DNA from: Botrytis cinerea B05.10
Taxonomy: Eukaryota; Ascomycota; Leotiomycetes; Helotiales; Sclerotiniaceae
NCBI RefSeq assembly: GCF_000143535.2
Contig: NC_037310.1
Coordinates: forward strand, 2,790,001 to 2,854,000
DNA: 64,000 nt
Direction: 5' to 3'
Under the pieces are notes generated by a model, which saw nothing but the letters and a program-made list of their open reading frames with translations, did not search any database and was not told the origin of the DNA. Below are positions 1 through 11,322 of the stretch, piece by piece. How positions within the stretch are numbered: position 1 is the first letter of the stretch; every line of letters starts with the position of its first letter. Position numbers and translations under genes: made by a program.

Positions 1-2583
1 ACCTCAAAGCGGGTGATGCCAGATCATACCGTTAGACCGACTTTGGTCAAACCACATTTAATCACTGTTTCGACTGAAGAAATGGAAGGATATTACGACG
101 AGGGAGGGCTTCTCTGTGACGGACCAATTGACCAAGATACAATGGAAGACATCCCCAGCTCGCCTCTGGATGAAGACGATTCGGAAGATGAGAAGCCTCT
201 AAGGCGGTCACTGTCTATGCACTTCGATTCACCGACCACATGGATACCTCGGACAGGAAGCTTAAGGAATAAAAAACGGAATTCAGAATCTACGCTGCGT
301 GCTAGGCGTCATGTATCTGCGCCTCTACCATTGGATACAAGAAGGATATCGATTTCTGCAAGTGGACCTTCCCCACATCACTCTCGACCATTCATGGATC
401 AATTGGTATTCCAGAGAGAGCCTCGCTCTCCTACCGAAGACTTCTCCCCGGTGTCACCAACGGATCCCTTTACCCATCTCAATTACGTTCCTCGAAGGAA
501 TACATCATCTCCATTGCCACCTCTCAACCGACTATCAACATTCAACCTCGATTTAGCTCGTTTGGGCTTGTCATCGCCCTCCTCGTCGGCCCCCCTTCGA
601 AGTCCCAGTTCACCTCTACCAATGTCTAGTACTGCTGCGACTTCTTTTTCTTCTACAATTCCTGGGTCAACAAATGGTTCATTGTCATATAATGCTACAT
701 TGAGTTCGAAACATGGCATGTCAGAAGTGGGAGACAGAGCTTCGACGTTAATTGGTTCAGATAATGAGATGAGAGGATTTGCATCTGGCGAAGATGAAGA
801 TTTGGATTTCCAAAGTGAAACCGTGTACGATTCACTGAGGTCGGGGGCCACGAGCAGTTTGCGATCACAGAATACGCCCCTTGACTCGATGTTTGACGAG
901 TCCCCTCCAAATATCGCAAACGCCAACGTACATGCAAAGGCCAAGAGGCTTTCAATTCACGATCTGATGGCGAATGGCGCCTTTGGTGAAATTGAACATC
1001 GTATTGTTGAGGAGGATGAAGGTCAATCAACACCAGTAAAGCTTCTCAGTACTTCTTCTGAAGTCGCCAAATCGACTTATGCTGTAGATGCAGAGGAAAT
1101 CATCCCTTCATCGCCACCAAGCTTTTGTATCGCTTCAAAAGATTTTGCCACACTGAACTTGGACAACGATGAAGAAGATGAAGACTGGACTCGAGATGAA
1201 GAGAACGAAAATATGGAAGCGGGAAATCCACTGTCACCGCCAAATAGCTTGAATAGCCGTCGGGTCAGTCCAATAAACAGAGGAACCCCTGCGGGTGTTA
1301 CCCTTAGCGGTTCCACAAACGGTAATCATTATGCTGAACGACCCAAGAGCAATTTATTTGATTGGTCTGAACCATCTACATCGGAGAAAGATCTACTTGG
1401 AAGTTCCGCTCGACCTAGGACAGCACATGTCAAACAACTTGCCCTGAATGGACGAGGTGGGCGAACTGTCGGACGAAAAGGTCCCACCCCATTGCACATC
1501 CGAAGTCAAAGTGTTCCCCTAGTTCCCGATCTCAATCACCAACGTGAGCACACAAAGCTGACACCAAAATTTGGGACTTGGGGTTTGGGCGCGAAAGGCG
1601 TCAGTGAGGACTGGGATAACGATTTTGACTTCGAGACTAATGATGAAGCTGGTCTTGAGAATGGTAATCTCAAGATTGAGACCGGTGTAATGCTTGTCCC
1701 TCTCGCAATTCAAGCCAGCCAAGCAAACGTTGTTGGCCACGTTGGACAGATTCGAGAAGTGTGCTTGCTAGTCGAAGATCTCAAGAGGTTGCGTCTTTTG
1801 GCCCGGGAAAAGAACTTGATACATGGGCCTTCGGCACAATTGTGGAAGGAAGCTGAAGGCATTATTGCTTTGGCTGTGCCGGATGAAGAAGATCCTACTC
1901 TATCGCCCCCCCAGTCTCCTGCATCTATTTCTTTCGACCAAGACTTTGGTGACAAGTTCATCGACCGTGGCCCTGATGCTGAAGATGTCGCTACTCCAGA
2001 TGTGCCGATGGAAGTCTTGGATCGTTTTGGGAAACCCTCCGGCTATGTTTATGATGGTAACACTGTTCGACGACGTTCAGTATTCTCGCCTGAAGATGAT
2101 ATCTTTGGAGCTGGAGCTGTCATTCATAACCCTCCCACCAGAGATAGTCTACGTCCTCCATCAGTTCCTGTCCGTTCTTCGAGTGCGAGAACCGCGGCTG
2201 AAGTTGCTCGTACAGTCATGGAGACCATGCATCAGCACCGTTCCACTTCAGATCCTTGGTTATCAGAGGTGGTTGAGCAATCTCCAAACAAAATGCCGTT
2301 CGACACGACCAGTCTACGCGACTTAGTCCACCGTGCTTCTGTTTTGAGTCGAAAATTGGCCGACATCATCCGTGAAACTGATGGTACTATTCAAAGCCCA
2401 GTTTGTACGCCTCATCGCGAGTCAAGCCCGGCATTCACTCGCGTTTTCACTGACCCAATGTCATCACCTGCTTCAAAACGCCTTCCCCGAAGTCATAGCA
2501 ACAACTCTATGCTCAGTGGCTCAATGAATTCCTCGCCAACAAGAAGCTTGGGCCAAAGAATGCACATGATGACTGTTGTATAA
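1..2583 (+). CDS. C-terminal part of a large Ser-rich acidic protein, function not recognised
   Basis: The frame is open from the first base of the window to the TAA at 2581-2583, so the 5' end probably lies outside; the first in-window ATG is at 16. About 856 residues are visible. They are mostly Ser/Pro/Asp/Glu-rich and probably disordered, with many SP and TP sites that suit regulation by cyclin-dependent or MAP kinases. A more ordered block lies around residues 490-620: a W-D-N-D-F-D-F-E acidic motif near residue 533, followed by a helical, hydrophobic stretch. No enzymatic motif is visible. The WDxDF-type motif and the phosphosite-rich layout recall scaffold or regulator proteins of the septation network such as Byr4 or the tail of a Cdc7-like kinase, but this is a weak inference. 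The coding status itself is well supported by length and by the absence of a competing frame. Confidence 0.8.
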   Translation, partial: TSKRVMPDHTVRPTLVKPHLITVSTEEMEGYYDEGGLLCDGPIDQDTMEDIPSSPLDEDDSEDEKPLRRSLSMHFDSPTTWIPRTGSLRNKKRNSESTLRARRHVSAPLPLDTRRISISASGPSPHHSRPFMDQLVFQREPRSPTEDFSPVSPTDPFTHLNYVPRRNTSSPLPPLNRLSTFNLDLARLGLSSPSSSAPLRSPSSPLPMSSTAATSFSSTIPGSTNGSLSYNATLSSKHGMSEVGDRASTLIGSDNEMRGFASGEDEDLDFQSETVYDSLRSGATSSLRSQNTPLDSMFDESPPNIANANVHAKAKRLSIHDLMANGAFGEIEHRIVEEDEGQSTPVKLLSTSSEVAKSTYAVDAEEIIPSSPPSFCIASKDFATLNLDNDEEDEDWTRDEENENMEAGNPLSPPNSLNSRRVSPINRGTPAGVTLSGSTNGNHYAERPKSNLFDWSEPSTSEKDLLGSSARPRTAHVKQLALNGRGGRTVGRKGPTPLHIRSQSVPLVPDLNHQREHTKLTPKFGTWGLGAKGVSEDWDNDFDFETNDEAGLENGNLKIETGVMLVPLAIQASQANVVGHVGQIREVCLLVEDLKRLRLLAREKNLIHGPSAQLWKEAEGIIALAVPDEEDPTLSPPQSPASISFDQDFGDKFIDRGPDAEDVATPDVPMEVLDRFGKPSGYVYDGNTVRRRSVFSPEDDIFGAGAVIHNPPTRDSLRPPSVPVRSSSARTAAEVARTVMETMHQHRSTSDPWLSEVVEQSPNKMPFDTTSLRDLVHRASVLSRKLADIIRETDGTIQSPVCTPHRESSPAFTRVFTDPMSSPASKRLPRSHSNNSMLSGSMNSSPTRSLGQRMHMMTVV

Positions 2584-3184
2584 CAAACTACCATTCTCAT
2601 CACACAACAGGGGCGTTTCACATTGAGAATTTATTCTCGCCGACACGAATTCTTGTACATACGCGGGTCGATTAATAATGGCCGTAATTTCATTTCTGCA
2701 TAGCGACGGGTTCCAGCTGCCATAAAACGTTCCGTTATTGCCTTTTTTCCTTGTTACTCACATGCATCTCCTGGATCTTTTTGCCAACCAGGGAATGCTT
2801 CTTCTAATGGCACAAGCCTTTCATACGATTGCATTCATCACTTAATCAGCATATGTCATTTTAGCACGAATGCATTGAAGAGATCAATTCCGACGACGGA
2901 CCGAAAATCATAATGTTTTTCTTTTACTTTTACTTTTTCCTGGATTTCCGAATGTATCGACGGGTTCTTTCAAACGACGTACACGACAAGTACAAAATTC
3001 ACATGGGCCTCGGGAGATGGGAACAAATTCTCATTCCTTCTCGGGCCTTTTCTTGATACTCTTACCATTTCACATCAACCTCTAATTTCAGGCGGTAGAC
3101 ATCAAACCGACACCAAATAGTGCACGTTTGACGGCGTTAAGGATACAGATAAGAGATTCTGTGACCCTGTATGAACATATTATA
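2584..3184. other. 3' flank of the Ser-rich gene
   Basis: There is no gene in this stretch. It is AT-rich with several T-tracts (for example 2926-2940), in keeping with the 3' untranslated region and terminator of the upstream gene. Confidence 0.4.
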
Positions 3185-3658
3185 TCAGTGTACGAAATAA
3201 TTTGGGAGATCAGACGAGATGATAAGAGTTGGGTGGCTCTTTCTGAAGCGGGCTTTGTTTGAGTCAATTCTTTTTTCTTGCTTCTTTACTTTATCTTTTT
3301 TGTTGCGAGGGATTTGTATGGATGATTGCAAAGCATCAATGGTTACGGTTCTTATTTGATTGAGAAAGGCGTCAAAAGCGGGGGAGCTGGGGTTTTTTGT
3401 TAAATTTTCTACTGTGAGATTGGAAAGGAATTGGAGAGGGTATGGATGGGCGTTGAAGATTGAATCGGGATCAGAGAGTGGGTACTGGATAGCAAAGTAG
3501 GCATTAAGATGATGGCCAAGATGGATTGGACATAGGTATTTGGTAAATTCCATGATGTGTATATCTTCCATGCATGTTAAGAGTACACGGAGAAAGTAAA
3601 GAGACCCCATGGGATACACCAAAGGGGAGAGCAACAAAACACGGAGCTGAGAGTACAA
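3185..3658 (-). CDS. doubtful hypothetical ORF, 157 aa
   Basis: This uninterrupted frame runs on the minus strand between the Ser-rich gene and the acetate transporter upstream region. It has a hydrophobic N-terminal third and a Lys-rich block near residues 118-130. No family was recognised and no splice sites suggest extension. A second ATG about 30 codons in (residue 30) would give a more ordinary soluble protein. The local sequence has T- and A-rich tracts typical of 3' flanks, so it may be a chance frame. Confidence 0.2.
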   Translation of the reverse strand: MYSQLRVLLLSPLVYPMGSLYFLRVLLTCMEDIHIMEFTKYLCPIHLGHHLNAYFAIQYPLSDPDSIFNAHPYPLQFLSNLTVENLTKNPSSPAFDAFLNQIRTVTIDALQSSIQIPRNKKDKVKKQEKRIDSNKARFRKSHPTLIISSDLPNYFVH

Positions 3659-4203
3659 AAGGAATAAGATAGGATGAAAACAAAAATCAATATACCAAAG
3701 CTTTACAACAGCTTTTCAAAGCTATTTACATATTCAATTTTACTTGTTGATTTATTGTGAGATTCGTAGATATGTGTGTGTATATATATGCTCGTGCGTG
3801 TGTCTGTATGTGTCACTTCCAAGTACCGATCCAAGATCCAGATGAAGCCTCCAACACTAAAAAATTCAACAAATGATCAACAAAATGCATGAAGGAAAAA
3901 ATAAACCAAGTACGAGAATTAGGGAATCAGAACTAGCTTCGCAAATTACTCACTAGCTCGTCGCCGATCAACGATACCGAGGCTGGGGGAAAATCACGTC
4001 CCCATCGACTGACTGACTACCCGCTTACCCCGCATATGTGAAGGACGCTAGAAGGATAGAAGGTTAGATGGAAAACCTACTGTGCTGGGGACTGGAGAGA
4101 TGTGGTTTGTGAGTAGTTTTTTGATGGGGGGGGATGGTTTGATTGGGGCTTTGGTCTTTTGGTTTTGGGTTTTGGGTTTTTGAGGGGGGATCGGGTGGCG
4201 AAT

Positions 4204-4272
4204 TTGGGGGTTGGGGTTGGGGATTGGGACTGGAGGAGTGGTTTGGGGAGAGGTTTGGGGAGAGGTTTGGGG
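4204..4272 (+). other. G-run cluster, candidate G-quadruplex
   Basis: Runs of four or five G separated by TT, TT and ATT between about 4206 and 4228 meet the usual four-run G-quadruplex pattern. Further GGGG runs follow at about 4245, 4257 and 4269. The cluster is on the strand read as coding for the downstream acetate transporter, about 1.9 kb before its ATG. Confidence 0.45.
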
Positions 4273-4775
4273 ATGATGGGGTAAGAGTTGAGGTGAGGTG
4301 AGGGGCTAGACTTGGAGATTGTTAGTGTGTCAGTGTGTTGGTGTTTTGTTAGATTGGTAGATGGTTAGGTTAGTTGGTGCATTAGTACATTTGCAGATTA
4401 GTATGTCTCGCGGAACGCATCGTTCCTTGCTTTCCTCTTGTCCGTGGAGGCGGTGGTGGTGGTGGTGGTGGCTGAGAGAAGAGAGTAGAGAGTAGTGAAG
4501 TGGAGTGGATTTGGTGGTCTGATGGGGTTGGTGGTTGGAGGTGAGAGTTTTTGGAGGGAGAGGGGAGAACGGAATGTTTCCATGCTTTTTATGCTGGCTG
4601 TGCGGTGCTTTTTATTGGTGGGTGGATGGGTGGATGCGTTGAGGAGATTGGGGATTGGGGATTGAGATTGAGATTGTGGGGTGTGGTGTGGTGTGGTGTA
4701 GTGAGGTGGAAGAGAGGTGTTGATATTGATATTGTTGATTTGTTTATTTGGTATGGATAGTTATGTGTAGCTATA

Positions 4776-4777
<2 letters not shown>

Positions 4778-4827
<50 letters not shown>

Positions 4828-4828
4828 T
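4778..4828. repeat. (AC)n(TA)n compound microsatellite
   Basis: About fifteen AC units run directly into about ten TA units. The short frames that read across it are repeat artefacts. Confidence 0.95.
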
Positions 4829-5470
4829 ATAACCCTAAGAATTTACACAAGGTTATCTGGTCGAGCAACGCCATCAAACAATCAGATAACGTGCCTGATC
4901 AATCCCCATCCATACACATACATCATCGCATCCTTCCTTCCGTATCAGCACACACTGTATGTATATATGTATGTATCAAGGACGAAAACAAGAAAATTGG
5001 CAAACCCAATTTCCAAATGCCGGGTTGACTTGCCATTCCCCCTTCCCCTTCCCCTTCCCCTTACCATTTCTTCATTCCGCTCTTTGTTTGGGGTTTCGAT
5101 ACGCTGGCGTGTGTGATGAGAGGGAAGGAAAGGAAAGGAAAGGTGAAAAGTGGGGTTGTGGTGGTGTTAAGCGAGGCAGGGTGTGTTAAGGTTACTTATT
5201 TGGTATCTTATTCTACCCCATCCTATCCTATTATCGAATCGCTGACGCTACATCGCATGCATGCATACTAAAACATAAATCCCCGGTACTTGTAATTTGT
5301 TCCGAGGTTCTGGGTCGAGATTCGAGAACCCCTCGTGTCCCTCTCTCCCTCTCTCTCTCTCTCTTTTCGGGGATAAGTGTTTTGTTTTGGGATTGGGGTG
5401 GAGGAGATTAGTGGAGCTAGGCTGGATATGGACGGGTTTCCGTTCTTGGTTTGCTAGTGTTGGGATGTGT

Positions 5471-5516
5471 CATAGGAGATGGAGATGGAGATGGAGATGG
5501 AGATGGAGATGGAGAC
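5471..5516. repeat. (GGAGAT)n hexamer repeat
   Basis: Seven near-perfect GGAGAT units occur upstream of the acetate transporter; the last unit diverges to GGAGAC. Confidence 0.9.
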
Positions 5517-5889
5517 GGAAATCTTGGAACGGGGATTGTACGAGTTGTTGGGAAGGAAGGAAGGGGGGTTTGGGTTGGGGTGTGAGGGATGTAGGTAGCT
5601 ATTCTATTGCTTATTTGCTGGGGAGATAGTTGGTGGGGAAAGGTGGATGGAGTGATGGGATGGTTGGTCTTGCAGGGAAAGTTCCCCAGATCTGCAAGCC
5701 ATGCATGGTGTTTGGACTCTGGAGAAGACCGTCCGGGGAAGAGGACGCTATGGAAAGTGCAATCTGGGGAATGAAAGCACACGGCAGACCTGGGGACCGG
5801 TGTTGAATGACACGGATCTTCGTGCGGAAAGTCTAGGCAATGCAATAATGCAGTTGGAGACAAGAGATGAGTGCTCAGTTAGGAAAGTG

Positions 5890-5897
5890 TATATAAT
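5890..5897 (+). promoter_or_regulatory. candidate TATA box of the acetate transporter gene
   Basis: A TATATAAT element lies 222 bp before the ATG at 6119 and about 75-150 bp before the pyrimidine-rich tract where transcription would be expected to start. Position and sequence are the only evidence. Confidence 0.35.
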
Positions 5898-6118
5898 ATC
5901 GCGCAGGCCAGCTTTTGGATTCTGGGGATTTTCATTTTTATTTCTTCTTCTTGATTGAGTAGGGAATCTCGTCTTTTTTCTTTTCTCTCCTAATCCTATT
6001 GTGCTTCACTTCATCGCTTTCCACCGTTGACACTCAGTCTCGTCTTGATATCATATTCTCTCATCTCATACTCTGAGCTTTAACTTTCGCCTCGCAAAAC
6101 ATCACATCTTGTTTAATC

Positions 6119-7138
6119 ATGTCTTCACTCGATACCTCCCACGATGATATCCATCACGAGAAACCATACGTGCAACACGTGGCCGGTGGACCCGATCTCT
6201 CTCGTCAAATAACCCTCCAGCTAAACACTGATCAATACGAACGACTATTCTTCCAACCCTCATCCGCCAAAGGAGATCTCGTGAAACGACTCGGTAAGCT
6301 TTCACTTCTCCTTCTCCCCTCCCCAATCCCAACCCACTAACCCCATCCAGGAAATCCCACCCTCCTCGGCCTCCTCGGCTTCCTCGTCCCCTTCTCCTCC
6401 ACCGTCTTCTCGCTCCTCACCTTCCAAGGCTCCTCCCCCACCTCCCTCGTCTCCATCGGCGGAACCTTCTACATGTTCGGCGGCATCGCCATGTCCATCG
6501 CCGGAATCTGCGAATTCGTACTCGGCAACAGCTTCCCCTTCTCCGTCTTCATAATCTTCGGCGTGCACTGGGTCTACCTCGGATTTCTCAACGATCCGCT
6601 GCACGGCGTAGCCGCCTCCTACGCCACGACCGTCAACGGGGTCGCGGTGCCCGGTGCTCTGAGCCAGGAATATAATGCCGGACAGGGAAACTACTCCGTC
6701 GTCATGGCGCTCATTTGTTTCGTGTTCCTCTGCGCTAGTCTGCGCACCAACGTCCCGTTTGTAATTGTGTTCTTCACCTTGATATTCGTGTTTGGTTTTC
6801 TCGCAGCCGGGTACTATCAATTGGGATACAATCCCTCGGAAGCGGGCTTGGAGCATACAATGCACATGTTTAAGATTGCGGGTGGGTTTGGCTTTGTGAC
6901 TATTGTAATGGGATGGTGAGTTTTCCTTATTTCTTTTCTACTCTCAACATGTCCCAAGTGCGCAACGAACAAGATGCTAATCGAATCATGTAGGTATTTG
7001 GCCATCATCACATCGTGTGCATCGACGGGAGTACCATGCCCATTACCGATTTTCGATTTGAGTTCCAAGGTCTTTTTCCGCAATAGGGAGGCTGCGAAGA
7101 CAGAACATGCGGGTGCTGTTAGGACTGACATGGTGTAG
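6119..7138 (+). CDS. GPR1/FUN34/YaaH-family acetate transporter (Ato/Ady2-like)
   Basis: Three exons: 6119-6293, 6351-6915 and 6994-7138 (294 aa). The introns are 57 and 78 nt, with CTAAC-type branch sites near 6336 and 6976. The family signature N-P-T-L-L-G-L-L-G-F (residues 60-69) spans the first splice junction, which confirms that join. About six hydrophobic segments follow, typical of this plasma-membrane family that moves acetate with protons. The N-terminus is polar and cytosolic, and the C-terminus ends in a charged tail. Fungal members (Ady2 in yeast, AcpA/AcpB in Aspergillus) take up acetate or export ammonium and are often induced by acetate and glucose relief. The unusually repeat-rich 2.4 kb upstream region may carry such control, but no defined site was recognised apart from a possible TATA box. 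Confidence 0.93.
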
Positions 7139-7919
7139 GTGTGAGAATAAGATGTGAGTCTGTTTGACATGAGGAGATATGTTGAGCGGATGTGATTTGT
7201 ATCGAATTATACATGATCGATTCATAAGGAATATGTGTTAATGAAGGGATTAATGAAGGTTGAGTGTATGTATATATTGATATTCCTATTTTTGTGTTCA
7301 AAATGAGCTAGCTTGAGTAACAAATAAATATATTGATAATCTATTTCAATCAGAATATAATGACTAGATCTCTTGATGTATTGTAAATCGTTACAAGTAA
7401 GCAAGTCGCCGTCATATCCTCACCCATTGTGTATCCAATTGTTTATATGGTAAGCATCTATTTTGACTACACTCATGCCATAGTAATAAGGAAGAACTAT
7501 TTTGTCATAATAATCTGTTGTAAGAATCACATAAAACAAAACAGTGAGGCCAAGCAACGATCTTGGTATCAGATGGGTCAATTGTTAGTCAAAAAATCGT
7601 ATTCAGAAATTGAAGGTAATGTTAAACCGGACCAGACGCATTGATCCAAATTTGGATATTAAAAAAAACGCCTATGTGACTTCCTGGTTTGTCAATATGA
7701 TAAACCACCACATGTATATCCAGCATGTAAGACATGAAAATTCACCACGTATATCGTATCATATCGTATCATAAGGTATCGTATCCCAAAAAACACCAAG
7801 TCCTATGCTGTACTGAAATCCCACATACACCTAAAGCACCACTGTATATCTGGCCCATCGAAGTAGCATGAGCTCCACTTGAATATTATCCAAAGTATGT
7901 GGCTCTCACAATGAACTCT
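7139..7919. other. convergent intergenic spacer, AT-rich
   Basis: This is the 3' flank of the acetate transporter (+) and of the K+/H+ antiporter (-). It is AT-rich, with a short imperfect TATCGTATCA repeat at about 7750-7785. Several 60-71 codon frames here are chance readings. Confidence 0.5.
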
Positions 7920-10900
7920 TCAACTTTCCAGACTTCGCCCTCCGGCTTGAATGACCAAAACACTTCCTCTTACTCCACTGCTAATCAGTGTCTCCGCTGT
8001 CACTCCTACGGTCTTCCTCATCTCCTTCCCACTCTCCCCACTGGCACTTTCCTCATTGATTAACGCCATAGAAAGTGAGCTTTTACCTCTGCCTGCAACG
8101 ATCAAATCTCCTGCATTTCGAGGACTTTGACCCAATTCCACCTTTGCGTGATGCAAACAATCGGTCAATGGAGTTGTAGTCTTAACATCGACAAAAACTA
8201 CTCTATTCATTAATGCTTGAGGTAGGGAGTCTCGTAATGTGTGTAGAAGAGCGGTGTCGGACGCAGCTGCATTGTAAAGGTCCTCAGTATCAACACGCTC
8301 CGTGATACGCAACGCCGAACCAGAACTACCACCATGTTGAGAACCGGTAGCAGTGGCTGGACGAGAGCTATGCTTCACTTCATGAGTCTTGGGATTATGA
8401 ATGGGAGTGATAAAATGAATGATGGTTGCGGTGATGTTGCTGTTTTGTGCAAGTTGAAGAACAAAACGAAGAGCAACACGATCATCAGCGCCACCGAAAA
8501 AAGGGAAATAAACATGGTGACTGCGATCTGCGATAGGAGCAACTATATCCGCACGTTGACTACTGCGAAGACTGAGTCGACTAGCACTTGATGAGAGATT
8601 GCGAGGCTCCCTCAGGGTTGGTCCGCCAAAGCCGCGATTGATGAAAATAGCAATATTGCAATTAGCAATATCAAGCGTCTTCTGGATGAAAATATCTTGG
8701 AGACCGCTTGAGAATGAATCATGATGGATTTCGTTGACTGGTAGAATACTAGGTTCGGTCCAAGGGATGAGAACTAGATCTGAAAAGTTGTCTGCTGCTT
8801 GTGTGGCCAAAGCCTCGGCATAATCCGACTCAGGAACGACAGAAACCCCACCTGAGACGGCGACGTTATTTAATTGAGCAAAAGTGCGGAAAGCATTAAC
8901 GACTGGATCACGGTGTGTGTATTCATCCACTTCGGCCATGACTGAAGATGTACGGTCAGTGAGTTCCAGCAAGCGAACGCCATGAACCTCAAGTGGAAGT
9001 TTCTTGGGAGTCAATGATGAAGGAGTACCATCCTCATCCACGGTTTCCAATTCGGCCTTTGTTCTGTGAACTTTCGTAACCGTACTCGTATTATCTCCGC
9101 CCAAAAGTGCAATGAAAGTGAACAAGCTAGGAAGACTATCAAGTCTGAGGTAGACAAGAAGTCGTCGGACTTGAGTGGATTCTAGCTTTTCCAATGAACG
9201 GTCCGGGGTATAGTCGTCACCCTCAGGATGAAGTCTGTTACCTTCCCAATCGATTTCTCCTTTCTTCCAGGCCTCAAGTTTCTTTTGGTACCAAGGTGGA
9301 TATAGTGCGGTTGTTAACGGCGTTGTGGCAACGGTAGTGACAAGTGCCATCACAACAAATATGGTGAAAGTCCTTGTTGACAAAATTTTGGCTTGCAAAC
9401 CAATATTCTGTTGGTGTTAGTATAGCCGGCGTGATCAGTTTCACATATGATCAACTTACAAGGACAATTAATTCAACGAGACCTTTACAACTCATCAAAA
9501 CTCCAATACTGAGACTTTCACGCCAAACAAGCCTACAAGCCTTGGCCGCAAGCGTACCTCCAATTATTTTGCCTGAGAATGCAACAACAATGATTGCGAT
9601 AACATAAGCCCATGTAATTCCATCGTTTAGAAGACCAAGATTGGTGCTCAATCCCGACAAGGCGAAATAAAGTGGTAGAAGCAGCACTGCGACTAGATCC
9701 TCGATCTTTTCTGTGAGATGAATAGCAAAACCACCTTCATGGGGACAAATGAGTCCAGCGAGGAAAGCTAAGATTATGGTTAGCTAAGTTTATACCAAGC
9801 ATGATTTAAACTGATCTTACCTCCAAAAATAGCGTGAACTCCAATGATGGCAGTAAACCAAGACGATGTCAGAACGATTAGTATTGTGAGAGCAACCATT
9901 CCCTGAGAGGGGCCATTTTCGAGACTTCCGTTGCGGCGAAGGATATACCTGAACACAGGACGAACAGCATACACTAAGAAAAGACACCAGCCAACACAAA
10001 CGAGCAATACCCATAAAGCTGCGAGTCCCGATCCGTTATTGACTAATGCAACACAGAGGGCCAAAAGAATCCACCCTGTCACATCATTACCAACTCCAGC
10101 AGCGAGAACTGTAACTCCTACAGGTGTAGAGAGGAGGTTCAACTCCGTAAGGATTCTGCATAGGACAGGGAAAGCTGTGATCTATAGCGAATGTCAGTAA
10201 TGTATTCGATTGGATGGAGATTAATCTCGTACCGCAAGAGCTGTGCCGACAAATAGCATATAGACCGGGAATGAGATATGCACAGTCCCCGGATCATTTC
10301 GAAATTCGTTATACAGACCATAAGCAACAGCGCAACCCAAGCCGAAAGGCAATATCATTCCGGCCAATCCTACACTCAGGGCTACTCTCCAGTTGCCAAG
10401 GAACAGTCGCATATTAACTTCTAGACCAACAAGGAAAAGAAAAAGTATCAATCCGAGATTGGCGGCCATATTCAAAACTGGCATCGAGGCAACGGGGAAG
10501 ATAGTTTCCTGAAACCCAGGGATGCGCATCATGACTGAAGGACCCAAAATGATTCCACCTATTACTTCTGCAATGACTCGAGGCTGTCGAAGTTTAGACA
10601 AAGGGTAATGAAGAAGGCGACAGAAGATAATGATGATGCCGGCCTGTAATCAAATGCAAATTAGCCAGATCCATTCATGATGCGCAGAAGACCGTTTTGT
10701 TGATTGAGCAAAATTATTGTGCGGATTTGACATTCTGTAGGTCTTCCTGCAATGGCCGCATCGTGCTCTGCATGAACAACCATACGTCCCACTATCGACG
10801 CTTGCAGGGGAATGCGCAAATCAGTAAGAAAGAAGCATACCTGAATGATGAACAGAACAATGGGATTTGAAGCACTGTAGACAGTAGGATTGCCTCCCTC

Positions 10901-11002
10901 TAGAATCCCACCCTGCGGGGCGGCGCGATGTGTAGAAGTGGCGCTGGCAGAACTACTGGCTGCTGTGACGGCAGTCGCAATCGACGAAGTGAGAGTCGCC
11001 AT
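7920..11002 (-). CDS. KHA1: K+/H+ antiporter, Kha1/CPA2 type
   Basis: Five exons on the minus strand: 11002-10841, 10643-10233, 10181-9821, 9767-9460 and 9407-7920, giving 909 aa (yeast Kha1 is 873). Four introns interrupt the membrane domain; the three internal ones are 51-53 nt. Exon ends join in frame to restore conserved CPA2 stretches such as GPSVMM, TPVGV, LSAGVGND-like and SCKGLVELIVL. The first roughly 440 residues are the Na+/H+-exchanger domain of about twelve membrane helices. The last roughly 460 form a soluble regulatory tail, beginning with the conserved WYQKKLEAWK segment. In yeast the protein works in Golgi or other internal membranes in K+ and pH homeostasis. The start at 11002 was chosen because the downstream GG-x-LEGGNPT segment is the usual N-terminus; an upstream ATG at 11322 is annotated separately. 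Confidence 0.93.
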
Positions 11003-11202
11003 GATGGCGGTCCGAAAATGATATGGTCGTTATCCAGGAACAGTGTCGATGAACGAAACCAAACCTCGAAAGGCCGAAGAATTAGAGGAAGGACGGTCGA
11101 TGCAGTCGTCAATTATTATATTAGTGCGAATGCTTAGACGTCAAGACAACTAAGTTTTAGCTATTGAGCTACCAAAGTATATTAGCAGATGGACACATCT
11201 TA

Positions 11203-11322
11203 TTAGGTACATTTAACAAAGAGATGAGGGGACATACCTTTTAACATCTGAAGATTCAAGGGTCTAGCATGATCCTGAGCTTCATTCAAAGTGTGTGATG
11301 GCTCTTGGCTTGCAGGATCCAT
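11203..11322 (-). promoter_or_regulatory. 39-codon upstream ORF (or spliced 5' exon) of the K+/H+ antiporter
   Basis: A minus-strand ATG at 11322 opens a 39-codon frame ending in TAA at 11203-11205, 200 bp before the antiporter ATG. A good splice donor (GTATGT) lies inside it at 11237, after 28 coding-looking codons. It may be a translated leader ORF or the first exon of an alternative transcript. No acceptor that would join it in frame with the antiporter was found. Confidence 0.35.

Larger units (their letters stand above)
3659..6118 (+). other. 2.4 kb low-complexity upstream region of the acetate transporter
   Basis: No credible gene is present. The stretch is a mosaic of simple sequence: G/T-rich DNA at 4110-4330, a GGT-rich patch near 4445-4470, an AC/TA dinucleotide repeat at 4778-4828, CCCTT repeats near 5040, a CT tract near 5340, and GGAGAT hexamers at 5471-5516. 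A pyrimidine-rich tract at about 5970-6060 just before the ATG is typical of fungal promoters and transcription starts. Short frames inside (for example 5701-5958) have no coding character. Confidence 0.5.

Noticed and set aside
5701..5958. 85-codon plus-strand frame before the acetate transporter
   Set aside because: It lies in the promoter/leader, overlaps the possible TATA box and has no protein-like composition.
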